Source of the DNA: an uncultured Treponema sp.
Lineage (GTDB): Bacteria > Spirochaetota > Spirochaetia > Treponematales > Treponemataceae
Direction: 5' to 3'
Length of the DNA stretch: 28,258 nucleotides
Assembly (NCBI GenBank): GCA_905372265.1
Contig: CAJPOL010000013.1
Coordinates: forward strand, 1-28,258
The position numbers and the translations under genes were made by a program. The notes beneath the pieces are model-generated. The model saw only the letters and a program-made list of their open reading frames with translations. It was not told the DNA's origin and made no database searches. Within the stretch, counting starts at the first letter, position 1. Every line of letters starts with the position of its first letter. Shown piece by piece: positions 1 through 6,730 of the stretch.

Positions 1-73
1 AACGAGAAGATTGCCTCGATAGAGTATTGCAGTCGTTATAATGCGGAATCCCTGCGTGAACCAATGCACAGTA

Positions 74-102
74 TTGCAAAATCTCTACAAATCTGTTATG
101 CT
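74..102 (+). promoter_or_regulatory. sigma70-type promoter of tRNA-Val
   Basis: A -35 box TTGCAA (74-79) and a -10 box TATGCT (97-102) are separated by exactly 17 bases. The predicted start near 109 lies about 7 bases before the mature tRNA. The match is seen directly; that it drives the tRNA is inferred from position. Confidence 0.6.
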
Positions 103-116
103 CTTTCCATATTACT

Positions 117-188
117 GGACGATTAACTCAGCGGTAGAGTGCTACCTTCACACGGTAGAAGTCACTGGTTCAAACCCAGTATCGTCCA
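117..188 (+). tRNA. tRNA-Val, anticodon CAC
   Basis: The sequence folds as a complete 72-nt cloverleaf. The acceptor stem is GGACGAT/ATCGTCC, the D stem ACTC/GAGT with loop AGCGGTA, the anticodon stem CTACC/GGTAG with loop TTCACAC, the variable loop has 5 nt, and the T stem is ACTGG/CCAGT with loop TTCAAAC. The anticodon at loop positions 34-36 is CAC, which reads the valine codon GUG. The discriminator base is A. CCA is not encoded and must be added by tRNA nucleotidyltransferase. A run of T at 199-204 may end the transcript. The gene stands alone, facing the convergent aroC gene. Confidence 0.93.
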
Positions 189-205
189 AAGTGTAAGATT
201 TTTTA

Positions 206-1234
206 TCAATTATTATTAAATCTTTCTATTGCATGGTGCCGCAAGAGCATATCGGCAAGTACGCATGCAGTCATCGCTTCGATAACCGGCATAATCCGCC
301 GGTAAAGGCATACATCATGACGCCCCTGAATGCAAATACGTGTGTATTCTCCTGATTGACTGAGGGCTGTTTGCTGCTGCATGATTGACGGCACCGGCTT
401 TACCGCAACATGAAAAACAATATCGTTTCCATCTGAGATGCCGCCTGCTATTCCGCCGTGCCGGTTTTGAGTTACTTGGTTTGCTTCCGAGCCGGTCATA
501 GCAGCCAAGGCAAAACCTGCGCCGAAAGCGATCCCTTTTACGCTGCCGATGGATAATACCGCCTTTGCAAGCTCCGCCTCAAGTTTGTCGAATACCGGCT
601 CTCCTAAACCGGCAGGCGCATTCCGTACCGTGCACTGCAATAATGCTCCGGCGGAATCCCCTGCTTCCCGTAAAGCGGCTAGTTTTTCAGTAATTGCCGC
701 AGGCAGCGGATCATGCAGGCGCAGCGGGCTGCACGGAATTCCGGCAATGGCGGTTGCTGCCGTATCAATGTTCAGCGGGCGCTTCCCATCCGTATAACGG
801 GCGATGATTTTTTTTGCGACGGCGCCTGCGGCAATCCGCGCAGCGGTTTCGCGCCCTGAGGCGCGTCCGCCGCCGCGCCAGTCGCGGCGGCGGTATTTTG
901 CCTCGTAGGCAAAATCCGCATGACCCGGCCGGTACACTTCTTTGAGCGGTTCGTAGTCATGCGGACGCGCATCGGTATTGCGGATAACCACAGCGATCGG
1001 CGTCCCAAGCGTTTTTCCTTCAAATACACCGGAAAGCAGCTCCGGTATATCGGCTTCTTCACGCGCCGTTTCGTATGGTCCGGCCGGTTTGCGGGCGGCA
1101 AGTGCTTGTATAAAATCTTCAACCGACAAAGGGATCCCAGCAGGGCATCCGTCAATAACAACTCCTATTGCCGCCCCATGGCTTTCACCGAACGTGGTAA
1201 CCTTGAGCAGTGTTCCAAATGTATTTCCGGCCAT
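206..1234 (-). CDS. aroC: Chorismate synthase
   Basis: The protein has 342 residues, a normal length for AroC. This cytosolic enzyme converts 5-enolpyruvylshikimate-3-phosphate to chorismate using reduced FMN, the last common step to the aromatic amino acids. The N-terminus carries the family signature GNTFGTLLKVTTFGESHG, with the active-site His in GESHG. Mid-protein there is DWRGGGRASGRETAARIAAG, and near the C-terminus GRHDVCLYRRIMPVIEAM, where the commoner form is GRHDPC. The ATG start is set by the family N-terminus; its Shine-Dalgarno sequence is weak (GAAAAG). The gene lies downstream of flavodoxin but behind that gene's terminator, so it probably has its own promoter, which I could not place. 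The pairing with flavodoxin may be coincidental, although flavodoxin could in principle reduce the FMN. Confidence 0.95.
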   Translation of the reverse strand: MAGNTFGTLLKVTTFGESHGAAIGVVIDGCPAGIPLSVEDFIQALAARKPAGPYETAREEADIPELLSGVFEGKTLGTPIAVVIRNTDARPHDYEPLKEVYRPGHADFAYEAKYRRRDWRGGGRASGRETAARIAAGAVAKKIIARYTDGKRPLNIDTAATAIAGIPCSPLRLHDPLPAAITEKLAALREAGDSAGALLQCTVRNAPAGLGEPVFDKLEAELAKAVLSIGSVKGIAFGAGFALAAMTGSEANQVTQNRHGGIAGGISDGNDIVFHVAVKPVPSIMQQQTALSQSGEYTRICIQGRHDVCLYRRIMPVIEAMTACVLADMLLRHHAIERFNNN

Positions 1235-1259
1235 CAGCTTTTCATTACGCTAAAGCGAT

Positions 1260-1294
1260 AAAAAAAACGGCACAAGATTTTGTTCTTGTGCCGT
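1260..1294 (-). terminator. Rho-independent terminator of flavodoxin
   Basis: On the minus strand an 11-bp perfect stem, ACGGCACAAGA/TCTTGTGCCGT (1284-1294 and 1267-1277), with a 6-nt loop is followed by eight T residues (1267-1260). It begins 11 bases after the flavodoxin stop and ends before the aroC start, so it separates the two transcripts. Confidence 0.9.
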
Positions 1295-1304
1295 CTCTAT
1301 ATTC

Positions 1305-1730
1305 TTATTTTGCAAACCGCTGGCCGAATGCTTTGCATTTTTCCTGCGCTTCAGCATCAGGGTCATCATAAGCGATAAGGCCTTCCTCAAATAAATCGGC
1401 TCCCGCTGATTTTACCCGACTCATCCATGTCTGCATCCATTCGCCGTCAGCCCATTCATACGAACCGAACAAGGCAACTTTGCGTCCGGACAATTTTCCT
1501 TCGATTGATGCAAAGAACGGTTCAAACTCATCCGGTTCCAACTCTTCGGAACCCATTGCAGGACAGCCGAATGCAATTTTATCATAGCTTTCCAATTTGT
1601 CGGCGCTGAATTCCGCAACAGGGAACAGTTCAGCTTCAGCTCCGCCTGCTTTCAAGCCTTCCATAATGCAATTTGCCATTGTTTCGGTATGACCGGTTCC
1701 GCTCCAAAAGACTACTGCAATCTTTGCCAT
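1305..1730 (-). CDS. Flavodoxin (short chain)
   Basis: The protein has 141 residues, the size of short-chain flavodoxins. These soluble FMN proteins carry one or two electrons at low potential and often replace ferredoxin when iron is short. The phosphate-binding loop is SGTGHTE at residues 10-16, directly after the first beta strand (KIAVVFW). FGCPAMGSEELEPDEFEPFF is the typical FMN-contacting loop after strand 3, and KVALFGSYEW is the strand 4 region. AAGGAG lies 6 bases upstream of the ATG. The gene sits 66 bp downstream of the DUF3793 gene on the same strand, with a small imperfect hairpin between them, and is closed by a strong terminator. The redox partner cannot be told from sequence. 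Confidence 0.93.
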   Translation of the reverse strand: MAKIAVVFWSGTGHTETMANCIMEGLKAGGAEAELFPVAEFSADKLESYDKIAFGCPAMGSEELEPDEFEPFFASIEGKLSGRKVALFGSYEWADGEWMQTWMSRVKSAGADLFEEGLIAYDDPDAEAQEKCKAFGQRFAK

Positions 1731-1796
1731 AAAAAACTCCTTAAGTGTGTGATGAAAGGCTCAATGACTTCCGTAAGGTTCTTCAATCATTGGCCA

Positions 1797-2375
1797 TTAT
1801 GCGGCATGAATAATTTCGGAGATACTCATACCGTTTTTTATCTGTAAAGCAAAATGCTCTTTACATTCCGTGTATCGGTGGAATATCTTTTTTGCGTATT
1901 CGGGATTACTATATACTTTCCAATACCCGCAAAAAAGGCATTCTTTCCCTTCTCGTTTAATATACTGCAAAACATCATCAAAAGGATAGCCTAAAAAGAA
2001 ACCGATTTCATGTGGAAAAGCTGCTTTCTCATATCCTGAGGTTTTGCAGGCTATTATCCGCTCTTTTAGTTTTTCAATACAAACTTCTACGCCTTTTTCC
2101 GGATTGTAGCCGAATGATTGCAGGATGTTCGCAACGTTTCGTGTAAAAAAAGAACCGGTCAGCAGTTGTTTCCGGTATACCAGTACTAAGGTGCGTTGAC
2201 GGCATATGCACAACGGCGTAAAATAAACATCGGATGCATTGCATACCGCATTATATGCAGTGCACCAATGCGGGTCGGTACCTGCAAACGAAACAAGGTT
2301 TGCAGGTTTGATTCCTGCAAGGCACGGTGCTGCATGGTGCGCCAATATCCGTTCAACGTAAGCGAGCGGTAACAT
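1797..2375 (-). CDS. DUF3793 family protein
   Basis: I recognise the family from its C-terminal pattern: FPHEIGFFLGYPFDDVLQYI followed by CLFCGYWKVYSNPEYAKKIF and a YTECKEHF segment. The N-terminal part, APCLAGIKPANLVSF, also fits. The biochemical role is unknown. Members commonly lie beside flavodoxin and iron-related genes in anaerobes, as here, which suggests a redox or metal link (inference). The open frame extends upstream to a TTG at 2411, but I prefer the ATG at 2375 (192 residues). It gives the family-like N-terminus MLPLAYVERILAHHAAP, and the upstream TTG is the first triplet of a -35 box. The protein is rich in Cys (eight or so), including CLFCG. No membrane segment is evident. Confidence 0.75.
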   Translation of the reverse strand: MLPLAYVERILAHHAAPCLAGIKPANLVSFAGTDPHWCTAYNAVCNASDVYFTPLCICRQRTLVLVYRKQLLTGSFFTRNVANILQSFGYNPEKGVEVCIEKLKERIIACKTSGYEKAAFPHEIGFFLGYPFDDVLQYIKREGKECLFCGYWKVYSNPEYAKKIFHRYTECKEHFALQIKNGMSISEIIHAA

Positions 2376-2381
2376 ATGTAC

Positions 2382-2411
2382 ATTATGCACATAGAATATG
2401 AAAAAAGTCAA
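2382..2411 (-). promoter_or_regulatory. Promoter giving a near-leaderless mRNA for the DUF3793 gene
   Basis: On the minus strand a -35 box TTGACT (2411-2406), an 18-nt spacer and a -10 box CATAAT (2387-2382) precede the ATG at 2375 by only six bases. A start point 6-7 bases after the -10 box would fall on the A of the ATG. No Shine-Dalgarno sequence is present before that ATG, which fits a leaderless message. Confidence 0.5.
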
Positions 2412-2500
2412 CTCTCATGCTGAATCTCTGTGTAGGGGCGCTGTTACTGTATTCAATAGTATATCCGTCTTTACTGTAAGAGCTATATACATCTTTATGA

Positions 2501-2671
2501 TTATATCCCGATATGTCCTACGACATTAATCAGCACTGAAAAGGCTGTTACTATCAGAAATGCAATTGTATATACGGGTTTATATCCATTAAGAAAAATC
2601 GAGATAGCAATGCTTATCATAAGCATACCTGAAATTATAAAAGAATATTTTTTAAGAAAATCCAGAATCAT
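2501..2671 (-). CDS. 56-residue two-helix membrane protein, unknown function
   Basis: Reading from ATG 2671 to TAA 2501 gives 56 residues. The N-terminus MILDFLKKYSFI is weakly basic. It is followed by a hydrophobic helix at about residues 11-28, a short polar turn NGYKP at 28-32, and a second helix at about 34-54. The start is one base after the stop of the DUF4431 gene (TGATATG). AAGGAG lies inside the end of that gene, four bases from the ATG, so translation is probably coupled. I recognise no family. Both ends in the cytoplasm with a hairpin in the membrane is the simplest topology. A bacteriocin or toxin role is possible but nothing supports it. Confidence 0.6.
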   Translation of the reverse strand: MILDFLKKYSFIISGMLMISIAISIFLNGYKPVYTIAFLIVTAFSVLINVVGHIGI

Positions 2672-2672
2672 A

Positions 2673-3080
2673 TCACTCCTTTATGCTTTCGGCAAATAAT
2701 ACGGCTTCCGTATGATGATGTCCTGTCAGAGCAAGAAATATTTTTCCTTCTATTGCATAATTCCGGCCTTCTGTAAACCGAAACTGCATTAGTCTTTGAC
2801 TGCGGATAATTTGAATCGAACGTATACATAATTCTTTTCCGTCTATTGTTATAACGAATGGGTGATGTAACGTTAAAACAGGATGTTTTTCTATGCTGTC
2901 GATTTCCGGTGTTTCGCCATAATTAGGCGGACCATAATACTGCACTATCGCTACCGTACCTATTAACGTTACCGGTACTTCATCGATTTTCCCTCCCTCA
3001 CTGCTCAAACAATGAATCAAGCTGAAGAATAATATCCATGAAATACTCCGCTTTTTTCTCAACAAATTAAACGGTTTCAT
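2673..3080 (-). CDS. Exported DUF4431 domain protein
   Basis: The protein has 135 residues. The start is the ATG at 3080, because AAGGAG lies 9 bases upstream; the frame is open farther up but has no ribosome site there. The N-terminus MKPFNLLRKKRSISWILFFS is basic then hydrophobic, a Sec signal. The Cys in SLIHCLSS is preceded by His, so it is a poor lipobox. The mature part matches DUF4431: VTLIGTVAIVQYYGPPNYGE, an acidic linker, LTLHHPFVITIDG, and near the C-terminus the diagnostic EGKIFLALTGHHHTEAVLF. The family is small, exported and of unknown function, with an OB-like beta-rich look. The gene is co-transcribed with the 56-residue membrane protein that follows. Confidence 0.75.
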   Translation of the reverse strand: MKPFNLLRKKRSISWILFFSLIHCLSSEGGKIDEVPVTLIGTVAIVQYYGPPNYGETPEIDSIEKHPVLTLHHPFVITIDGKELCIRSIQIIRSQRLMQFRFTEGRNYAIEGKIFLALTGHHHTEAVLFAESIKE

Positions 3081-3368
3081 AATCACTTTCTCCTTTTTAG
3101 ATTTTACTATCCTTTCAGCAGCATTTTTCACCGCTTAATGAATAATAGTCTTTTTATAAATATTCCAAACGCCTCAATGTAAAATAATTTCATTATTTTC
3201 AATTGCATATTCTATAGGAAACAGTATCTCATTGCCGGCGGCCGTTGGATATGGTGAGGTCTTTTTTTCATAAAAAAACTTCTTTATCATGCGCGCTATC
3301 ACATAAGACGGCGTTTTTCTGCTGTTTTGCGTTCTCAGCTGAATCCCTGATTAAATATTCTCCTTTGC
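3081..3368. other. Intergenic stretch with a possible gene remnant
   Basis: This is the upstream region of the DUF4431 gene (minus) and of the tuf promoter (plus). On the minus strand, 3174-3350 is open without an internal stop. It ends with residues NEILFPIEYAIENNEIILH and has natural-looking codon use, with an ATG at 3290 (38 residues) but no Shine-Dalgarno sequence. It could be the tail of a decayed gene. I see no convincing promoter for the DUF4431 gene; TTGGAA-N15-TATTAT (3168-3142, minus) is a weak candidate. Confidence 0.3.
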
Positions 3369-3397
3369 TTGACATTTTTTATTCAAAATAGTATAAA
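3369..3397 (+). promoter_or_regulatory. Strong sigma70-type promoter of the tuf-ribosomal protein operon
   Basis: A perfect -35 box TTGACA (3369-3374), a 17-nt spacer and a -10 box TATAAA (3392-3397) give a predicted start near 3404. This is the best promoter match in the window and faces tuf, leaving a leader of about 420 nt. Confidence 0.75.
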
Positions 3398-3403
3398 TGC
3401 TCC

Positions 3404-3825
3404 ATTCAATTGGATAGATGGGGTATTGCCGTTTATCCGGTATTCTTTAAGAGTTTTCCGGCGCCGTAAAGCCTTTTAGGGCAGGCTGCTGTGTTAATCC
3501 TACGGATTTCGTTGGGGTTAAGGGTGTGCCTATTACTCTGTAGGATGCCAAACCAGTCATCAAAGCGGAGCTTTTGGTGGTGATCAGGTGGGTCCGAAGC
3601 GGGCTTGTCGAATTATTATGGCAGGCTTATTCAGTATGTTCTTAATTAGTGTTTTGTCCTGTCTGATTGTTCACCGTCTTTTTTTCTGTTCTGTGATGCA
3701 AAGTTATTTTTGAAGTGCATTTGTGAAGTTTTTTTAGGATGCTTCTTGCATTTCGGTATAAAATGATCTCGCTGTTTGATGGGCGGGGATTTGTTAGTTG
3801 CCTATTGTCTGTTAGGAGGATTTAC
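3404..3825 (+). other. Long structured leader of tuf with alternative pairings
   Basis: The leader contains no protein gene with a ribosome site. ATCCTAC (3497-3503) pairs perfectly with GTAGGAT (3540-3546). Part of the same segment, TTAATCC (3494-3500), can instead pair with GGGTTAA (3515-3521). The GGA at 3543-3545 can instead close a long imperfect hairpin with TCC at 3593-3595: GGA, CC, ACC, GTCATC and AAAGC pair around a GGA loop at 3567-3569. A small hairpin CGAAG/CTTGTCG follows at 3595-3610. Such mutually exclusive pairings are typical of regulatory leaders, but I match it to no known RNA family. The pairings were found by hand. Confidence 0.45.
3757..3762 (+). promoter_or_regulatory. 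Possible second tuf promoter (-10 box)
   Basis: TATAAA followed by AT lies 64 bases before the tuf start. The matching -35 position (3734-3739, TTAGGA) fits only three of six consensus bases, so this is a weak candidate for a short-leader transcript. Confidence 0.3.
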
Positions 3826-5013
3826 ATGGCAAAGGAAAAGTTCGAGAGAACAAAAGTTCACATGAATGTTGGTACTATCGGTCACGTTGACCATGGTAAA
3901 ACAACTCTTTCGGCAGCGATCACTACATATTGTGCGAAGAAGTATGGTGATAAGCTTCTAAAATATGATGAGATTGATAATGCGCCGGAAGAAAAAGAGC
4001 GCGGTATTACGATTAATACCCGGCATTTGGAGTATCAGTCCGACAAACGTCACTATGCACATATTGACTGTCCTGGTCACGCTGACTATGTTAAAAACAT
4101 GATCACCGGTGCTGCGCAGATGGATGGTGCGGTGCTTGTTGTTTCTGCTCCTGATTCTGTTATGCCTCAGACGAAAGAGCATATCCTGCTTGCTCGTCAG
4201 GTTGGTGTTCCTTCTATTATTGTATTCCTTAATAAGGTTGATCTTGTTGATGATCCTGATTTGATTGAGCTTGTTGAAGAAGAAGTTCGTGAGACTCTTT
4301 CAAGTTACGGCTTCCCTGCCGATACGCCGATTATCAAGGGTTCTGCCTTTAAGGCGTTGGCTGACGGTGCTTCTGTTGAGGATACTGCTTGTATCGAAGA
4401 ATTGCTTCAAACTATGGATAGCTACTTTGCAGACCCTGTTCGTGATGATGCGAAGCCGTTCTTGATGCCGATTGAAGATATCTTCACTATCTCAGGACGC
4501 GGTACAGTTGTTACCGGGCGTATTGAGCGTGGTGTTATCAATCTGAACGAAGAAGTTGAGATTGTCGGTATTAAACCGACGAAAAAGACGGTTATAACCG
4601 GTATAGAGATGTTTAATAAACTGCTTGATCAAGGTATGGCGGGTGATAACGTTGGGCTTCTTCTTCGTGGTGTTGATAAGAAAGAAGTTGAGAGAGGTCA
4701 AGTTCTGGCTAAGCCCGGTACGATTCAGCCTCACACTAAATTTGAAGCTCAGATTTATGTTCTTTCTAAAGATGAGGGCGGTCGGCATAGTCCTTTCTTC
4801 TCCGGGTATCGTCCGCAGTTCTATTTTAGAACGACCGATATTACGGGGACCATTACTTTGCCTGAGGGTGTTGATATGGTTAAGCCGGGTGATAATACGA
4901 AAATTATCGGTGAGCTGATTCATCCTATCGCAATGGATAAGGGGCTTAAGCTTGCTGTTCGTGAAGGTGGGCGGACTATTGCCTCCGGACAGGTTACGGA
5001 GATATTGGCGTAA
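3826..5013 (+). CDS. tuf: Elongation factor Tu
   Basis: The protein has 395 residues, full length. EF-Tu is a GTPase that brings aminoacyl-tRNA to the ribosomal A site. The G1 loop is GHVDHGKT at 19-26, the switch I region APEEKERGITIN at about 53-64, and G3 is DCPGH at 81-85 with the catalytic His85. G4 is NKVD at 136-139, G5 lies in GSAFKAL, and domains 2 and 3 follow with RGTVVTGRIERG and FFSGYRPQFYFRTTD. The frame is open 87 bases upstream, but AGGAGG at 3814-3819 fixes the ATG at 3826. The gene heads the S10 cluster with no fusA, rpsL or rpsG before it. A hairpin with a T-rich tail follows it, which could set its level apart from the ribosomal proteins. Confidence 0.98.
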   Translation: MAKEKFERTKVHMNVGTIGHVDHGKTTLSAAITTYCAKKYGDKLLKYDEIDNAPEEKERGITINTRHLEYQSDKRHYAHIDCPGHADYVKNMITGAAQMDGAVLVVSAPDSVMPQTKEHILLARQVGVPSIIVFLNKVDLVDDPDLIELVEEEVRETLSSYGFPADTPIIKGSAFKALADGASVEDTACIEELLQTMDSYFADPVRDDAKPFLMPIEDIFTISGRGTVVTGRIERGVINLNEEVEIVGIKPTKKTVITGIEMFNKLLDQGMAGDNVGLLLRGVDKKEVERGQVLAKPGTIQPHTKFEAQIYVLSKDEGGRHSPFFSGYRPQFYFRTTDITGTITLPEGVDMVKPGDNTKIIGELIHPIAMDKGLKLAVREGGRTIASGQVTEILA

Positions 5014-5022
5014 GACTGAATG

Positions 5023-5058
5023 AGGCGGTCGAATAGTATTGTTCGATCGCTTGTTTTT
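5023..5058 (+). terminator. Hairpin with T-rich tail between tuf and rpsJ (attenuator)
   Basis: Eleven base pairs can form between 5023-5033 and 5042-5052 (core GCGGTCGAA/TTCGATCGC, with one GU in the core and one near the base) around an 8-nt loop. The stem runs into TTGTTTTTG. The layout is that of an intrinsic terminator with an interrupted T tract, so it is probably leaky. No promoter is visible before rpsJ, so readthrough must feed the ribosomal genes. Confidence 0.6.
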
Positions 5059-5071
5059 GTGCGGAGGAAGT

Positions 5072-5380
5072 ATGTCTAAAGAGAAGATTCGCGTTAAGTT
5101 GCGCGGATTTGATGTTGAGTTGGTGGATCAGAGCTCTAAGGCGATTGTACAAGCGGTTCAAAGGGTTGGGGCGAAGGTTTCGGGTCCGATTCCGCTTCCA
5201 ACTCGAATTAATAAATTTACGGTGTTGCGCTCTCCTCACGTAAATAAAAAATCGCGTGAACAGTTTGAGATGCGGACGCATAAGCGGTTGATCGATATTA
5301 TTGAGCCTTCGGCAGAGGTTATGAATGCGCTTATGGCGCTTGAGCTTTCTGCCGGCGTTGATGTGGAGATTAAGCAATAG
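5072..5380 (+). CDS. rpsJ: 30S ribosomal protein uS10
   Basis: The protein has 102 residues against 103 in E. coli. It is a head protein of the small subunit near the A and P sites, and in other bacteria also the transcription antitermination partner NusE. The start MSKEKIRVKLRGFD and the segment GPIPLPTRINKFTVLRSPHV are diagnostic, as is REQFEMRTHKRLIDI. The frame is open further upstream to 5039, but that would begin inside the terminator loop. GGAGG at 5063-5067 fixes the ATG at 5072. It is the first ribosomal gene after the leaky hairpin, so its transcription depends on readthrough from tuf. Confidence 0.97.
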   Translation: MSKEKIRVKLRGFDVELVDQSSKAIVQAVQRVGAKVSGPIPLPTRINKFTVLRSPHVNKKSREQFEMRTHKRLIDIIEPSAEVMNALMALELSAGVDVEIKQ

Positions 5381-5419
5381 GGAAGCGGTAGACGGCATTT
5401 AATCAGGATGTGCGTACCG

Positions 5420-5443
5420 AAGAAGTGTAGGCTTCTTGAGGAG
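5420..5443 (+). promoter_or_regulatory. Hairpin abutting the rplC ribosome site
   Basis: AAGAAG (5420-5425) and CTTCTT (5432-5437) form a perfect 6-bp hairpin with a 6-nt loop. It ends directly before the Shine-Dalgarno GAGGAG (5438-5443), nine bases from the ATG. It lies in a 72-nt gap, the largest inside the ribosomal cluster. A role in translational control of rplC is possible but unproven. Confidence 0.3.
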
Positions 5444-5452
5444 TTTTGAATT

Positions 5453-6079
5453 ATGGTTGGTCTGATTGGAAAGAAAATCGGCATGACGCAGTTGTTTGAT
5501 AGTGAGGGGCGGTTGACGCCTGTTACTGTGCTGCAGGTTGAGCCGAATACTGTTGTCGCAGTAAAAAGCGCAGAGCGTTTCGGTTATGGGGCGGTTGTGC
5601 TTGGTGTCGGCGGTTTGAAAGAAGGGCGTGTGTCAAAAGTGTATGCAAATCAGTTCGCTGATGGTGTTGCGCCGATGCGTCTTTTAAAAGAATTTAGAGG
5701 TTTTGATAAAGAGGTTTCTGTTGGGTCTACGATAGGTGTTGAATTGTTGGAATCGATTCGCTATCTTGATGTAACGGCGGTTTCAAAAGGTAAAGGGTTT
5801 CAGGGTGTTGTAAAACGCTGGGGGTTTGGCGGCGGCCGTGCATCGCATGGTTCAAAATTTCATCGTGAGCCCGGTTCGACGGGGCAGTGTACAAGTCCCG
5901 GTCGGTCGTTTAAAAATGTAAAAATGCCCGGTCATATGGGCGCCGAGCGGGTAACTGTGCAGAATTTGCGGATTGAGAAAATAGATCCTGAATTGGGTGT
6001 TGTTATGGTGCGCGGTTCCGTTCCCGGTAAAAAGGATGCGGTTATCTTTCTGAGGTCCGCTGTAAAACGGGAAAAATAA
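5453..6079 (+). CDS. rplC: 50S ribosomal protein uL3
   Basis: The protein has 208 residues (E. coli 209). L3 is an early assembly protein whose central extension reaches towards the peptidyl transferase centre. The N-terminus is MVGLIGKKIGMTQLFD. The extension tip reads GFGGGRASHGSKFHREPGST and continues GQCTSPGRSFKNVKMPGHMG. The Gln of GQ corresponds to the residue that PrmB methylates in E. coli. The second barrel strand ERVTVQNL follows. A good GAGGAG lies nine bases before the ATG. The 15-bp gap to rplD contains that gene's ribosome site. Confidence 0.97.
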   Translation: MVGLIGKKIGMTQLFDSEGRLTPVTVLQVEPNTVVAVKSAERFGYGAVVLGVGGLKEGRVSKVYANQFADGVAPMRLLKEFRGFDKEVSVGSTIGVELLESIRYLDVTAVSKGKGFQGVVKRWGFGGGRASHGSKFHREPGSTGQCTSPGRSFKNVKMPGHMGAERVTVQNLRIEKIDPELGVVMVRGSVPGKKDAVIFLRSAVKREK

Positions 6080-6094
6080 CGGCAGGAGAAGAGA

Positions 6095-6730
6095 ATGGAA
6101 AAGACAGTCTATTCGATTGACGGCAAAGAGTTGCGGAAAATCGAGCTTGATGATGCAGTGTTCGGCCTTCCGGTAAATGAAGATGTGATTTACTATGCCG
6201 TTACAAATGAGTTGGCGAATATGCGTATCGGTACGGCATGTACCAAGGGACGTGCTGAGGTGAACGGCTCGAATGCGAAGCCTTATAAGCAAAAGGGAAC
6301 CGGGCGCGCTCGGCGCGGCGATAAAAAATCTCCGGTTCTTGTTGGCGGTGGTACGATTTTTGGTCCGAAGCCGCGTGACTATCGATATGCTATTCCTAAG
6401 AAAGCAAAGCGGCTTGCGATGAAGTCTATTTTGAGTTTAAAAGCTCAGGATGATAGGCTTGTGGTGGTTGAGGATTTTACGGTTGAAAGCGGGAAAACAA
6501 AAGATCTTTCAAAAATTTTGAAATCGTTTGTTCAGGGTGAGCGAACGGTGGTTATTCTGAACGATAATGATGTAATGTTAAAACGTGCCGGTAGAAATAT
6601 ACCAACGCTTTCGTTTTTGACATATAATCGGCTTCGTGCGCATGATCTTTTTTATGGGCGGAAAGTGCTGATGTTGGAGTCCGCTGTAAAGAGCCTTTCA
6701 AGCTTTTATGCTGTGGGGGAGGTTGATTAA
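6095..6730 (+). CDS. rplD: 50S ribosomal protein uL4
   Basis: The protein has 211 residues, about ten longer than E. coli L4. The long loop that lines the exit tunnel is present: PYKQKGTGRARRGDKKSPVL, then GGGTIFGPKPRDYRYAIPKK. The globular part ends in TYNRLRAHDLFYGRKVLML. In E. coli L4 represses the S10 operon through the mRNA leader and helps assemble the large subunit. Whether it does so here is unknown, but the structured leader and the hairpin before rplC are candidate sites. The ribosome site is GGAGAAGAG. The stop overlaps the next start as TAATG. Confidence 0.97.
   Translation: MEKTVYSIDGKELRKIELDDAVFGLPVNEDVIYYAVTNELANMRIGTACTKGRAEVNGSNAKPYKQKGTGRARRGDKKSPVLVGGGTIFGPKPRDYRYAIPKKAKRLAMKSILSLKAQDDRLVVVEDFTVESGKTKDLSKILKSFVQGERTVVILNDNDVMLKRAGRNIPTLSFLTYNRLRAHDLFYGRKVLMLESAVKSLSSFYAVGEVD

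Noticed and set aside
1..126. Open plus-strand frame entering from the left edge and ending at TAA 124-126, with a faint look of a nucleotidyltransferase C-terminus
   Set aside because: It ends inside the tRNA acceptor stem and contains the tRNA promoter. Forty-one open codons are not rare by chance, and the resemblance is too weak to name.
1762..1792. CAATGA/TCATTG inverted repeat between the DUF3793 gene and flavodoxin
   Set aside because: It has only six AT-rich pairs around a 19-base loop and no T tract. It is too weak to call a terminator or operator.
3543..3610. Resemblance of the leader segment GATCAGGTGGGTCCGAAGC to the 4.5S signal recognition RNA core
   Set aside because: The GGAA-type tetraloop and the conserved asymmetric loop bases are missing, so the likeness is superficial.
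3618..3713. 31-codon hydrophobic frame in the tuf leader that looks like a small type I toxin
   Set aside because: It has no Shine-Dalgarno sequence, and its hydrophobicity follows from the T-rich sequence.
3739..3825. 29-codon extension of tuf upstream of the chosen ATG
   Set aside because: EF-Tu begins MAKEKFERTK, and a perfect ribosome site lies directly before that ATG. The extension covers the leader.
4492..4923. Long minus-strand open frame inside tuf, and similar antisense frames in other ribosomal genes
   Set aside because: They are shadows of strongly biased coding sequence, without ribosome sites or recognisable domains.
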